Below, in pieces: positions 22,039-32,744 of a stretch of 64,000 nt of DNA. Made by a program: the position numbers and the translations under genes. This DNA comes from Lomentospora prolificans (taxonomy: Eukaryota > Ascomycota > Sordariomycetes > Microascales > Microascaceae): positions 1,364,001-1,428,000 of the forward strand of contig JARFXM010000008.1 in NCBI GenBank assembly GCA_029532625.1, read 5' to 3'. Within the stretch, counting starts at the first letter, position 1; each line of letters begins with the position of its first letter. Under the pieces are notes generated by a model. That model was not told the DNA's origin, made no database searches, and saw only the letters and a program-made list of their open reading frames with translations.

Positions 22039-24560
22039 ATGGCCGACACACCTAAATCCGAGGACATTCAAAAGTCCGTAGTCGAGGAAGAGCCCACCAC
22101 CGCCCCCCCGTCTCTCCCGGAAAAGTCCGCCGAGAGGCCCAAGGACCCGCCCAAGGAAACGGAAGTATCACCCCCAGGCTCCGTCATCCAAGAAGAAGAA
22201 GCAAAAGAAGAAGAAGACCAAGGGAGAAAGACCCCATCCGACCTCACCGGTCGCCGAACCCCCCTCGACGGCCGCAAAACTCCCTCGGACCTCGACGGCC
22301 GCCGCACGCCGTCCACGCCCATCACGCCGCGCCAGGACCTGCCGCACATTGCTTCCCATGATTCCATCCGTCGGAAGCCCGTCCCTGCGCCTAGCTACGA
22401 TACGCTGAGGGAGATGGCGGCCATGGACGGGGCGAGGGTGTCTACGCCGACTAAGAATCCCTTGGAGAAAACGACTTATACGATCTTGCCGGAGCAATTG
22501 GCTGAAAAGGCGCCGTCAACGCCGGACGCTACGCCGAGGACGCATATTACGCTTCCCGGGCGAGTGAAATCGCAGGAATCATTGATTGACAAGGTCAGAA
22601 AGATTGAGTATAAGAAGTTGGCGCAAATGTGGTGGGTTGAAGCTGCGTGGTGGGCCGTTGCCCTCTTATGCTTTATCAGTAAGAAGACTCACACGATATG
22701 TCCTCATCACGAGAATAAGAGCCCAAAACTAACTTGCGGAAAAAAAAAGTCATCGCCGCCGTCTTAGGCGCCTACAACAACCACCCCCTCTCAACCCTGC
22801 CCCTCAACCTAAACGCCTTCCTTGCCTTCTTCACCACCGTCGCCACCCTCTCCTTCCTGCACCCCGTCTCGCAGTCCCTCTCCCAGTGGAAATGGAACTA
22901 CTTCCGCGCAGAGGACCGCTCTCTCGCCGACTTCCAGCTCTTCGACTCCGCCAGCCGCTCGCTCCCCGGCTGCGTCATGCTGCTGGCCAAGCTGAAGCAC
23001 ACGCACGTCGCCAGCGCCGGCGCTGTCATGGGCCTCCTGGCGCTGTTTACGGCTACGGTTACGCAGGCTTCGATTGGGTACCGGCAGGGGTACGTCCCTC
23101 TTGCCGCCGAGGGCGGAGCGGTGATTCAGGCCGCGAGGATTCTGGGCTCGGAGCAGGAAGGCGGGTTCGGGGAGGGCATCCCCGAGGCATTGGGGTTGCA
23201 TGTACTGCCTTTTAGGTTGCCGGTTACGTGCTCGACGGCGGAGTGCGAGTTTCCCGACTTTGAGAGTTTGGCGGTCTGCGCGAGGGTGAATGACATCACT
23301 TCGAGGCTTGGGACGCCGGCGGCTAAGGGGAATAGTAGTACGTCTGGGAACTCGAAGTCGGGGAAGAAGGCGATGTATTCTACGAAGCTTCCGGACGAGG
23401 CGAATTGCGCGATTGAGACGGACGAGCAGTTCAACGTTCTCGCCTGCAAGACGGATGGCTCGACGACGCTTTCATTTGATGACGATGATGTCAAGAAGAC
23501 GGCTATTTACTCCATGCCCATCATCTACTCTAACCCCGGCGACGCTCAAGGTTCGACAAAGATCAAGTTCGAAGCCGTCGAGGTCCTCTTCCACCTCTGT
23601 GTAAACAGCTACGAAGCTACCGTCTCCAGTGGCCGCGCCGAGCTCAGCGTCACCGGATCCTCTTATGCGCTCGGATCCAAGTCTGCGGACCGGGAGGTCG
23701 ATGTAGCCTGCGCCATGGTCAAAGACGATGACGACTCCAAGCTCAACAACTGCACCGTCTCGAATAGCGTTCCGTCCGACGCCTTCATGGAACTCCAGAG
23801 CCCCGCTGACGACGATGACGTGTTCCGCGCTCACTTTGCTACTCTCGAGGACATGGCGCTCACCATGAACGATGCTCTTAGCGGAATCGTCGTCGGCAAG
23901 CCCAAAGATGGCGAAAAGGCCAGACGCCGAAACGTGGGCCGCAACATCGAGCAGATTGCTGAGGCGGTAATCTTCAACGGTGACCAGGACAAGCAGAGGG
24001 AGAGGATCACCCGTATGGCCGACAACATTGCCGCCAGCCTCACCAACACGTAAGCATTTGGCCCTCCTTCAACTCTCTCTCTCTCGCTTTCTCTCCCTCT
24101 TTTTCCTTGCCCCATCGGATAACCCTCAGATCTAAACTAACACCACCACAGTATCGCCGCAAAGCAATCCTCCGGCCAAGCCTCCAACGCCAACGCCAAC
24201 ACCATCACCGGCACCGCCCTCCTCCCAGAACCCCGCATCTCCATCCGCTGGGGCGCCCTCACCCTCCTAATCATCCAGCTCGTCGGCGCCCTCGCCTTCC
24301 TCTTGTACACCGCCATCGCGACGCAGCAGCTCGGGTGCGAGGTGCTCAAGAGCTCGGCGCTAGCGGCGCTGTTCGCGCTCGAGGAGGACTGCCGCGGGGT
24401 GGCGGGCGGCATCGAGAAAGTGGACGGGATGACGAGAAAGGCGAGGGTCATGCTGGTGAGGTTGAGGGACGAGGCGATTGTTTTGGCGGGCGAGGAGGCG
24501 GGAAGGGTGGAGAGGGTTGGGGTGAATGGACGGGGGTCGAAGAGTAAGGAGGAGCTGTAG
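22039..24560 (+). CDS. DUF3176 multi-pass membrane protein
   Basis: Three exons (22039-22678, 22750-24049, 24152-24560) give 782 residues. The first 190 residues are disordered, rich in Glu, Pro, Ser and Thr, with a short tandem motif GR(K/R)TP repeated four times. Four membrane segments can be seen: WWVEAAWWAVALLCFIII, NLNAFLAFFTTVATLSFL, ASAGAVMGLLALFTATVT, and near the C-terminus WGALTLLIIQLVGALAFLLY. The segment QSLSQWKWNYFRAEDRSLAD and the following SASRSLPG fit the DUF3176 domain, a fungal family of unknown function. A long, Ser/Asp-rich presumably extracellular or lumenal region with several cysteines lies between helices 3 and 4. Introns have clear CTAAC branch sites. No biochemical function is known; the likely location is the plasma membrane or an endomembrane. 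Confidence 0.85.
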
Positions 24561-25115
24561 GGGGGGTTTTGGTACGGGATTCTGATTGTATTGATCCTTG
24601 GCACCCTTCTTTCCTTTCCTTCTTGCTTCTTATTACTTTCTTTCTCTTCTTTGTGGATACTTTTACTATGGTTCGATACTTTTCTCGGTTACGACCGTTT
24701 TAGGATGGGATACTAATACCGGATGGTTTACTTTGGTCTGAAGATTTGGGCTCGTGAAAGATTCGGTGCCAAGACGGGGAGACAGCACACAGGTGTAATG
24801 TCGTCGATGGGCCCTTCAATGGGACTTGAGAATCCAGGATCGAAGACTCGATTCTGTGAGGTTTGAAGACAAAAAAGAATTCTCCATACTCTCTGGTTTA
24901 AAAGATACTGTGGTTCGGCAGCCTCATATGCCAAGCGACAAGCTCGTGGATCATCGTGAGACTCTCTTTAGGACCCGGCAATATTCTAGATCTCTCGCTT
25001 TTATTCTTGACCTAACACGAGCGACCATCGCCAACAAGACGAATCGAATAGACTAAATCCCATCCGTCATACATCCATCGACTCATCCCATAGTCTCCAC
25101 ATCAAAATTAGAAAC
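24561..25115. other. Convergent 3-prime spacer
   Basis: This region separates the converging ends of the DUF3176 gene (plus) and the dienelactone hydrolase gene (minus). No gene or strong repeat is seen. Confidence 0.5.
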
Positions 25116-26175
25116 TCAAGCCCACTGCTCAAACCACCTCACAGCCTGGAAAAACGCCGACTCCTTGGCAAATTTCTCCTGGGGATTCGAGATATTGGCC
25201 CTCACGCCGAAACCATGGTTCGTACCGCTGTACAAGCTAACCTGGTAAGGAATAGCCGCCTTCCGCAAGAGGCCCTCGATCTCGGCCCGGCGCTCAGGAG
25301 GAAGCATGCTATCGTTTTCTAGAGGAGAAAAGGGAAGTCAGCATCATAATACACCTGTCTCACGGGCATTCATCAACACCGAGAAAACCCCCCCGGCCGC
25401 CGCGGGGGGGGCCGGGGGGAGGCACTAAAACTCACCGGCAGCGGCAATGCTCGAAGCAACCTTCACGTTCAAAATCTCATCATCCCCCAGGTTACTAGGA
25501 TGCGCCGCAAACACTGCATGGGGCCCCTTGCCCTCCGCGCCAAACCTGAACGCGAACCGCCCGCCGAAGCAGTACCCCGTCACGGCGAAGCGCCTCACCC
25601 CGAGTTCCTCGCGGAGGTACCTGATGGCGTGCTCGATGCGCGGGTCCACGACCTCGGGGCTGTTGTCCTCGAGAAACTTTTCGATGTCCCAGCCAGGCTG
25701 GTTGAGGTCTTCTGGGGCCGGCTCGCCGGCGAAGAGGTCCGGAGCTATGGTGAGGAAGCCGGCGCGGGAGAAGCTGTCGGCGAGGCTGATGGCGTGGGAT
25801 TTTGTATCAGTTGTTGTGGACTTTTCTTTCTTTCTTTCAAAAATATAAAAGGAATCGAGGGTAGGTACTCACAGCTTGTTCTCCTTGAGCTGGATGCCAA
25901 AGACATCAGTGAGGTAGAGGACCGCAATATCGCCGTATTCGCGCTCCGGCTGGGCGACGTAGATGGTGACTACCACAGGAGTTAGGATTGACCGGGCTTT
26001 TCTTCCCCCCTCATATAGGTAGAGGCTGTCAAAAGTTGTAATACTCACGATCTCCATCAGTAACCTCTCGGCCAACTGGGTTGCCCTCATGGGCAATGAT
26101 AGAAGTATCGCCACCCGCGCCGGCAAGGACGCCTGAAGCGGCACAGAGCGCGAGGAAAGCCTTGATGGTGAACAT
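25116..26175 (-). CDS. Secreted dienelactone hydrolase family protein
   Basis: Four exons on the minus strand (26175-26049, 25969-25873, 25785-25436, 25318-25116) encode 258 residues. An N-terminal signal peptide is visible (MFTIKAFLALCAASGVLA). The DLH fold follows, with VLYLTDVFGIQLKENK, RAGFLTIAPDLFAGEP, the nucleophile motif GYCFGG (Cys147), the acid in AENDSM (Asp194) and the base in GTNHGFGVR (His226). This Cys-Asp-His triad is the classic dienelactone hydrolase set. Bacterial relatives open muconolactone-type lactones in aromatic catabolism; most fungal copies have unknown substrates. A signal peptide is less usual for the family and suggests secretion or the endomembrane system. TATATA lies about 100 bp upstream of the ATG. 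Intron 3 contains a GC-only hairpin just after its donor. Confidence 0.9.
25389..25419. repeat. Perfect 10-bp GC inverted repeat
   Basis: The arms CCCCCCGGCC (25389-25398) and GGCCGGGGGG (25410-25419) are exact inverted repeats around an 11-base GC loop. They lie in intron 3 of the dienelactone hydrolase gene, 16 nt past its 5-prime splice site. Confidence 0.9.
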
Positions 26176-27779
26176 TTCGTCTCTTCGTTTATAGATCTTC
26201 TCTTTCAAAATTGATTAAAGTGAAGCAAAGAAGAAACTAGATCGGTGGGCAAGAAATTCGAGAAAAGAAAGAGTATATAAAGACAAAGAAAAGCAACTTG
26301 AAGCTCCACCTCCTCATCTATATAGCTCACTCCTTCATTGCATCAACCCTCGCTCATAGTAGCACGCTTACCGCCCCAAACAACAAGCGAGGAGTGAGGA
26401 CGGGGAAACGTGGGTTCGGCGGGGGTGGTGGCATTCCACCGGGATGCAACAGAGAGTCGCCCGAACCAAAGTTTCCCTTCTCGAGGACCTTTCTGGTACG
26501 GGCAAGAGATTGACCAATTACCAAAGTCGCAGTCGTTTGCCAGTTGGGGAAATACTACGCTCCCCGGCGCGGACCTATCGGCTAAAGCAAAGAAACGGCA
26601 GCTATACGGAAACAATGTGAGATACTACTATGCCCGGGGTTGGTCTGCATAAACCTTTGCCTGGCTGTCTCGCACTCTTTTGCAACCATATGGTTGTCCG
26701 AAACAGCGGAAATAATGCCCGCCTGGGGAATTCAGAATATCGGAAAATGCTTTTAAACTCTGGATCAGGTCCGCTGGTTCGGAATCTGTATGGCTTCCTA
26801 GATAGCCCGGTTCCGTCGGAGTCCGCTCCTACACAGCAGCCATGTCTGGCGGAAAGCCGACCGGCGGGTGGAGAAGGCGCGATAAGATGCGGTGCAACCT
26901 GGGATACCCCTTTGAGCGGCTCGATATAGCTCCATACCGGCTTAAGTGTGCCAATATCGCTATTCCGGACACAGCCCATCTGCCGCGCAATTTATCGCCC
27001 TCCTGAAGCCTACATTCTCGCCGACATTAGTGTTTTACACGTCTCCGAGCCAAATTCCAACGGAAAATCATCGATCAAACAGGCGCATTGTCAATGAGCG
27101 TACTAATGTCACAGCTACAGACATTGGGGAGGGCCGATTTGCCATAATCCAGTTTGGTGTCAGGGTTCCCAGAAGGGATGAAGGAGAGAAGACATGGATG
27201 TCTGTGTGTGTGTATATGTGTGTGATGTAAAGAGAGAGAGGTTTCCTCAAAGAAGTTCGACCAAGTGAATTAACGCTGTGACCCGTCTATTTACAATACA
27301 TCTTCATCCACTCCTTGCTCCGAGGAAACAAAAAAGAGGATGGTAGAAAGAAGAAGAAAAAAAAAAAAGACACCAAAATAATATTTCCCTCCAGGTTTGC
27401 CCAACGCCCCGTTTTCTTAGATAGGCCGTGTCGCGCTGCAGTAGTTGTTGTAACATAGATTTTCAGGTAAACTGTCCAGATAGGCAATGGAACCTTGATT
27501 TCTCCGAGAGAGAGATAGAGCAGGAATAGGCAAGTTTCTCTATTTTCAAAAGCGAAAAGAAAAATGGCTTGTGTATGTTCGTGGTGTGATGGAATGTCTT
27601 GACGAATGTACACAAACGGGTTGGATAGTGCTGGTGTGTATCTTTTGCTTGTGCTAGGATTGCAGAGCGAGCCAGAAAACTTGCCTCTTGAGCCTTCCTG
27701 CAAACTATGTTGCATGCCTCAATAAGAGAAAAATCGTTTCGATGACCTTTGCCAGGTGGACGAGAGCCGATCGCATGGC
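26176..27779. other. Intergenic spacer
   Basis: No gene supported. It holds the promoter of the dienelactone hydrolase gene at its left end and the 3-prime region of the repeat protein gene at its right end, with an A-rich run near 27350-27370 and a short TG repeat near 27200. Confidence 0.5.
26274..26281 (-). promoter_or_regulatory. TATA-like element of dienelactone hydrolase gene
   Basis: TATATA on the minus strand lies about 100 bp upstream of the start codon at 26175, a plausible core promoter position. Confidence 0.4.
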
Positions 27780-28892
27780 TTAAGCGGCGAGGATAGCATC
27801 GTTGAAAGCGGTAACGACGGCCTCGCCGTCGCCGACACCGAGGCCCTGATCCTTGAGGGACTGCTGGGCATCGCGGCAGGCAGTGATGGCAGCATCGTTG
27901 GCACCACAGATGTTGTTGAGGTCGTCGCAGATGCGGTTGACAATGATGTCAGGGTTGAGAGCCTCCTGCTGGTTGGCAGCAATGGTAGGCTCGTTGGACT
28001 GGAAGGTGAACTCAGTGTCGGGACGACCACCAAGACCGCCGGCGAAGAAGATAGTAGGGTCGCAAGTTCCGAAGTCGACGGCACCGTTGTCGGCGGTCGC
28101 GGCGTCATCGGCGGCGGCATCATCAGCGGCCTCACCGTTGTCAGTAACAACGCCAGCACAAGCGTCTCCATTACCTACAGTAGCATCATTTCCGGCGTTG
28201 CCCGCATTAGCGTTACCGGCATTAGCGTTACCAGCACCGGCATTACCAGCACCGGCATTACCGGCACCGGCATTGCCGGCACCAGCGGTGAGTCCGGCAA
28301 GATCAACAGCAGCACCGGCGGCATCGACAGCTTTGAAGTTGGTGAAGCCTTGCTGGATAGCGAGCTCGGCAACCGAGATGCCGGTGGCATCGAAGGGGGT
28401 CTGGACGGATTGGGCCGAGTTGGCGTTCTCGACGTCCGAGCCGTCTACAGCGGGGTCCCAAAGGGGGAGGATTCCACGGAGAGCCTCGGTGGCGGGGAGG
28501 GAGGCATCAGCGCAGATGTTGCCGGTGTCAACGGCGAAGGGGTTGAAGTTCTGCTCAGCGGCAACGAGGCCGATGGCAGCATCAATGACTTGCTGGTCAT
28601 CACCAAGCTGGGTGACAATATCGTCGGCGAGTTGAAGCTATTCTCATTGTTAGTGCACTGGATTTAAGAAGGGAGATGTTGTGCATCGAGTTGATTTATA
28701 GCTTACCTTGGCGCAGGGGTTGGCGGCGGCGAGGAGGACGCCGGGAACCTGACCAGAGAGGGTACCGGCAGCACCGGGGTTACCGAAGTTGCTGAGGGCC
28801 TGGACGGCAGCGGAAGCAAGACCTTCCTGGCCGAATCGAGCCTCAACGTAGGCGATGGCGATGGAGATGACGGCAAGCTTGTAGGCAGACAT
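27780..28892 (-). CDS. Repeat-containing fungal secreted/cell-wall-like protein
   Basis: Two exons on the minus strand (28892-28707 and 28637-27780) give 347 residues. The gene belongs to a fungal group often labelled cell wall or circumsporozoite-like proteins; function is unknown. Marks of that group are ANPCAKLQLADDIVTQLGDD, LVAAEQNFNPFAVDTGNICA, ALRGILPLWDPAVDGSDV and NRICDDLNNICGAND. The N-terminus (MSAYKLAVISIAIAYVEA) may act as a weak signal peptide. A central pentapeptide array, four GAGNA then two NAGNA units, is followed by an Asp/Ala-rich acidic stretch. Six or more cysteines in the flanking parts suggest an extracellular fold. The 69-nt intron falls between Lys62 and Leu63. The family call comes from recalled patterns, so treat it as likely rather than proven. 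Confidence 0.75.
28195..28287 (-). repeat. 15-bp tandem repeat coding GAGNA/NAGNA
   Basis: About six near-identical 15-bp units (CGGCATTACCGGCAC-type on the plus strand) encode the pentapeptide array of the secreted protein. Third-base differences between units show they are not freshly copied. Confidence 0.85.
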
Positions 28893-31800
28893 TTTGACGG
28901 TTTTGGGTTTTTCTTCTAAATTCCAAAAAGAAAAAGCGGAAATAAAATTCGAATTGAAGACCGGCTGGCGGTGTAGTTGGATTCAAAGTAAAGAATGTAT
29001 TGGCACGAAGAGAACGAAAGAAGGGCGTTCACAGAACTGCAAAAGAAGGAAAGTGAATTGAAGAAGACGGTGTTGGTCGATGAGCTGAAGAGAAAGTGAG
29101 AGAATACCAGGTTGATCGACGACAGGAAACGACAATATATATATACAATGGAAGAGCGACGATGTTTAGCTCGACAGCGGCTAAACAACCTGGGCACGTC
29201 AAGGGCGATCCAAGGGGTTCGATGACGACGATGCACTCGCTTCAGATTGCTGGGACAGGAGCCTTCCTCTCTCCCCCAGGGATCCAGCAACGGCCTCTGA
29301 GATCTCAGCGAAGGGGAGGTCATTGTAGTGGCATGGTCCTCGACATGGGAGCCCCTACCGACGATCATACAAGTACGGCCGTTACGCTTGAGACTGGCAC
29401 GGCATGAACGTCGCAGGCCGCTATTTTGGGACGACATCAGGAGGCAATGCAGAACTTGCTCAGCTCGCAGGTCTAACCCTGGCCTGGCGGCCCTCGCTCT
29501 TCCACCCTAGCACCTCGTCCAGTCCGATACAGATACTGAGCAAGCTTCGGTGCATGGGGATAGGGCGTGGAATATTCCACCCAACAGGGGGCCGCAATAG
29601 TAATCGCAGCGGTTCTTGGAAACAGACAGGGTCAGCTGCGTGGGGCATCGTCTGACACTGGGATTGGGGAGCTAGACCCCGTGCTGCCTCAAGGTCCGAG
29701 AGCCGGGCGGCAAGCCGAGTTTGTTGTGGTGAGGAACCCATCGTCACGGTCTGTCAGTTCGCAAAGATACGGGACACTCGGGCCTGACTCCGGAAAGGGT
29801 CGACTTGCGCGGCCAACGACTCGGGGTTGAAGCAGTGATAGATAGCATCGACAAATGTACCCCAATGATATCCCTGATCCTCAGATCTTCTTTCCTTTGC
29901 ACAAGTATCACGCCGCACTTCATACTGTCTTCGGAGAGACTGATATAGTCTATTCCACGTTCTCTGGCTCGTAGAGGGGCTCTTGCGCTTGCCCTCTGGT
30001 GCTCCGCGTCTTGTCGCCGGCGCTTTACATGGGGAAGTCCAGCCAAGCCTGTGGGGCACTTAAGTGTTTCATGATCTCTGGGATCCCGTACTGATACACA
30101 GATTAATACGAAGTTGTAGTGTGGGTGGGTGCTGGTTGAGTTGGACCCTGGGTATCTGTTACCCGAGCGCTTTCAACCAGGGGCCCAGAAGCCTAAAAGC
30201 CAGCTGGCGACCAGAGTTCAGACAGAAGCTCTTACTGGTTGGTGAAGGTGGGGGGGAATAGAAGCCATATTATTGACACTGTACCAGTACATCAACACCT
30301 CCCACTAAGATTATTCAAGAACCGGAACCCAGTACAGTGTGGGTATGAGATGTCTCTGTATGCAAATCACATGACTGAGCCAGCATTCGTTTGAGCTTAA
30401 CATTCCTTCTGTTCCCTTGAACTGGGACTGATCCGACGCCCCTGCGCAATTTTGGATGAAGCCAAACCCTCTTGGAAGCTGGCTTCACCAGAGGGCGGCG
30501 CTCCCTAAAACGGGGATAATTGGGTCCGAGGAGGCTCTGATCCGCTCCGATCAAACCTTGTGGTCGGCGCCAACAGGGGGTCCTGAGACGATTTCGAGAC
30601 TCGCCTGCCACGAAACAGCCTGAGCTCCAACAGATTGTTTCCCCCACTCCAGCCACTCTTCTCCATTGTCATCCTTTTTTTTTTTTTTTAGCCTTTCTTC
30701 GCTCGATGTCTTGTCTACCACCTTGATCGGCCTAACAATGGGAAGGTTTAGGCTCTCTTCTACATCTTGGACAGACCCGATTGATCTACTGACGCTACCA
30801 AGACCCCCTGGCGATTAAGCTTAGAGCAACGACGCAGCAAACCTGGGCATCATCTGCCTTGGGGCGGATTGGCCCTCTGATGCGCGCTCATCCTCGATGG
30901 GGGCGCTTCGAAACGACTTGACGTTTCGATCCCTTCTTCTGTATTTTGCCCAGCCACAGTTCCTTCGCATACATGCATGCTCAAAACCGTTGCTGGCATA
31001 GTTCGCTTTCGCCCGCAACCTGGTGAGACAGCAATTCGAGTTTTTCCCAGCTTCTCGGTTAAGGTCTGATCTTGACTTGGCCTGGCTATTGTCTGGGGAC
31101 TGGGATGTAATTCGTCTCGACTCCAGATGACTCTTCTTATGCGAAGCCGGGACACAATTTTCCTTCGGTTTAAGCTGTCCTTGCACACACCATTCCGGCG
31201 TTCCTCGCGCCGCCTCTTGGCCCGTTCCGCTTTAGTCGGTGGTGATCGAGATCCCCCCAGCACCGAACCTTTTTAATTTCGTTGGCTTCGCGATCGCCAT
31301 TGACGTCTCATGCCCATAAATGATGACGGTAGTTAAAATGACTTACACTACACCATGACGTGGAGCACCCACCGATCCTGAACCGGCGGTTGGCCAAGCG
31401 GTCAAGCTACTCGTTCCCTCACCATCGCTGGCCAGAGGCTGGGCATTATAACGCCTACCCCCGTCGAATTTCGGAATGTCGATCCCATGCTTTGACAGCT
31501 ATCCTCCCTCACCCTCTTCTCCACGATTGGACCACCCTGCTCACTATCGGTCTGATGGCCATCCGATTTTAGAGTGTCAAATGTTTGAGCCTGGGGCCGG
31601 TCGCGGGGAGGCCCTTCCCCCCGGGCCTCCCTTGCTGGCCTTGCACCTCTCGACACACTCTGACACAGGCGCCCACATCTGGCGCCAAACCGCGAAGCAT
31701 CCTGCTCCTGGCTTGGCCCACACACGGGCTCGAAGCGCATAGACTCTGTTCTCGCTCCCATGTAAACGGGAGTCGTGGGCGTGTTCAGGGCCAACTCTCA

Positions 31801-32744
31801 TGTCGCAGAGATGAGCTGGTTTTCCACCAATATCAGCAGGTTTTCCGGCCAGCACGGGTTCGCTCGCTACGCTGGCTACGTGACGACGGCATGTGGGAGG
31901 CAAGACGGAGTACACTTATACGTGTATTATTCACCCTCTTGGGCCTGCTGTTAATCTGACCTGTTCCGCTCGCAAAGTGCGCTGCATTCACGTCACTCCA
32001 ACTCGGCCAACTTTGTAGATTGTGACACACTGTTTTCCTTCTTTCTCTCTCCTTCGTTTGCTGCCTTATCTTGACATTCGTCATTTTGTTCGAAACTACG
32101 CCATGATGATTTTCAAAATGGCATAAGTTGACTTGAGCATAAATGTCTCGGTTATGTCGCCACTCTCTGCCCAGTGGCCCCCATGCTCTCGTCGATCTTG
32201 GTCAAGTAAATGACTTCCTGCGATCGCCATCAAGGCCCGTCAGACAAACCACGGTTTGCTTGACATCGCTGCCTTAATCCCATTTAGCTCAACTGATCGC
32301 TTCAACTGCCAGGCGTTTCGACAGATCTTTTTTTGTGTGTTCTCCTGCTGCGACAAGGAAGAACACTGAAACAAACATCTACGCACAATGATCGATGACT
32401 TTTTTTTCTCTCTTTTTTCTCGTTTTTGGGGGGGCGGAGGGGAAGGGGGGGGGGAGGAGACAGAGAAGATCATCTCACTGGGCAACACGAACAGCAAGTA
32501 TGTTCAAGTTCGGCAACGCTGTTTTCAACCAAAATAAACTTAGGCTTTCTTTGCGTCCCATATGTACATTGACAAGTTTAAGCTAATAATGTAGGTACAG
32601 ACATCCCGAATCGTCGGGGCAACTGGGACTCTTTCCCTGCGGCTACAAATGTGTGTGTCTCTCTCGCTCTCTCTCCTTCCACTCCCCGGTATTCGGGTGG
32701 TCATCGCCATAGAGCACTAGAGGCATCTCTCCTGGGTATGTAAT
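28893..32744. other. Intergenic 3.9 kb spacer
   Basis: No gene supported. The left end carries the promoter of the GAGNA-repeat gene, with an ATATATATATA element near 29134-29146. A T-run lies at 30676-30689 and a G-rich block at 32428-32454. Open frames are short and motif-free. Confidence 0.5.
32428..32454 (+). other. G-rich block with quadruplex potential
   Basis: G runs of 7, 2, 4 and 10 bases lie within 27 bases on the plus strand, preceded by a T/C tract. The spacing permits an intramolecular G-quadruplex. It is about 290 bp beyond the stop codon of the CE15 gene. Confidence 0.6.

Noticed and set aside
27756..28667. Plus-strand open frame of about 300 codons
   Set aside because: Antisense to the GAGNA-repeat gene. 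It lacks motifs and mirrors the codon bias and repeat of the real gene.
31388..31480. tRNA-Leu/Ser-like A box (TTGGCCAAGCGGTCAAG)
   Set aside because: No acceptor stem pairing and only a poor T arm (GTCGAATTTCGG) downstream, so not a functional tRNA by eye.
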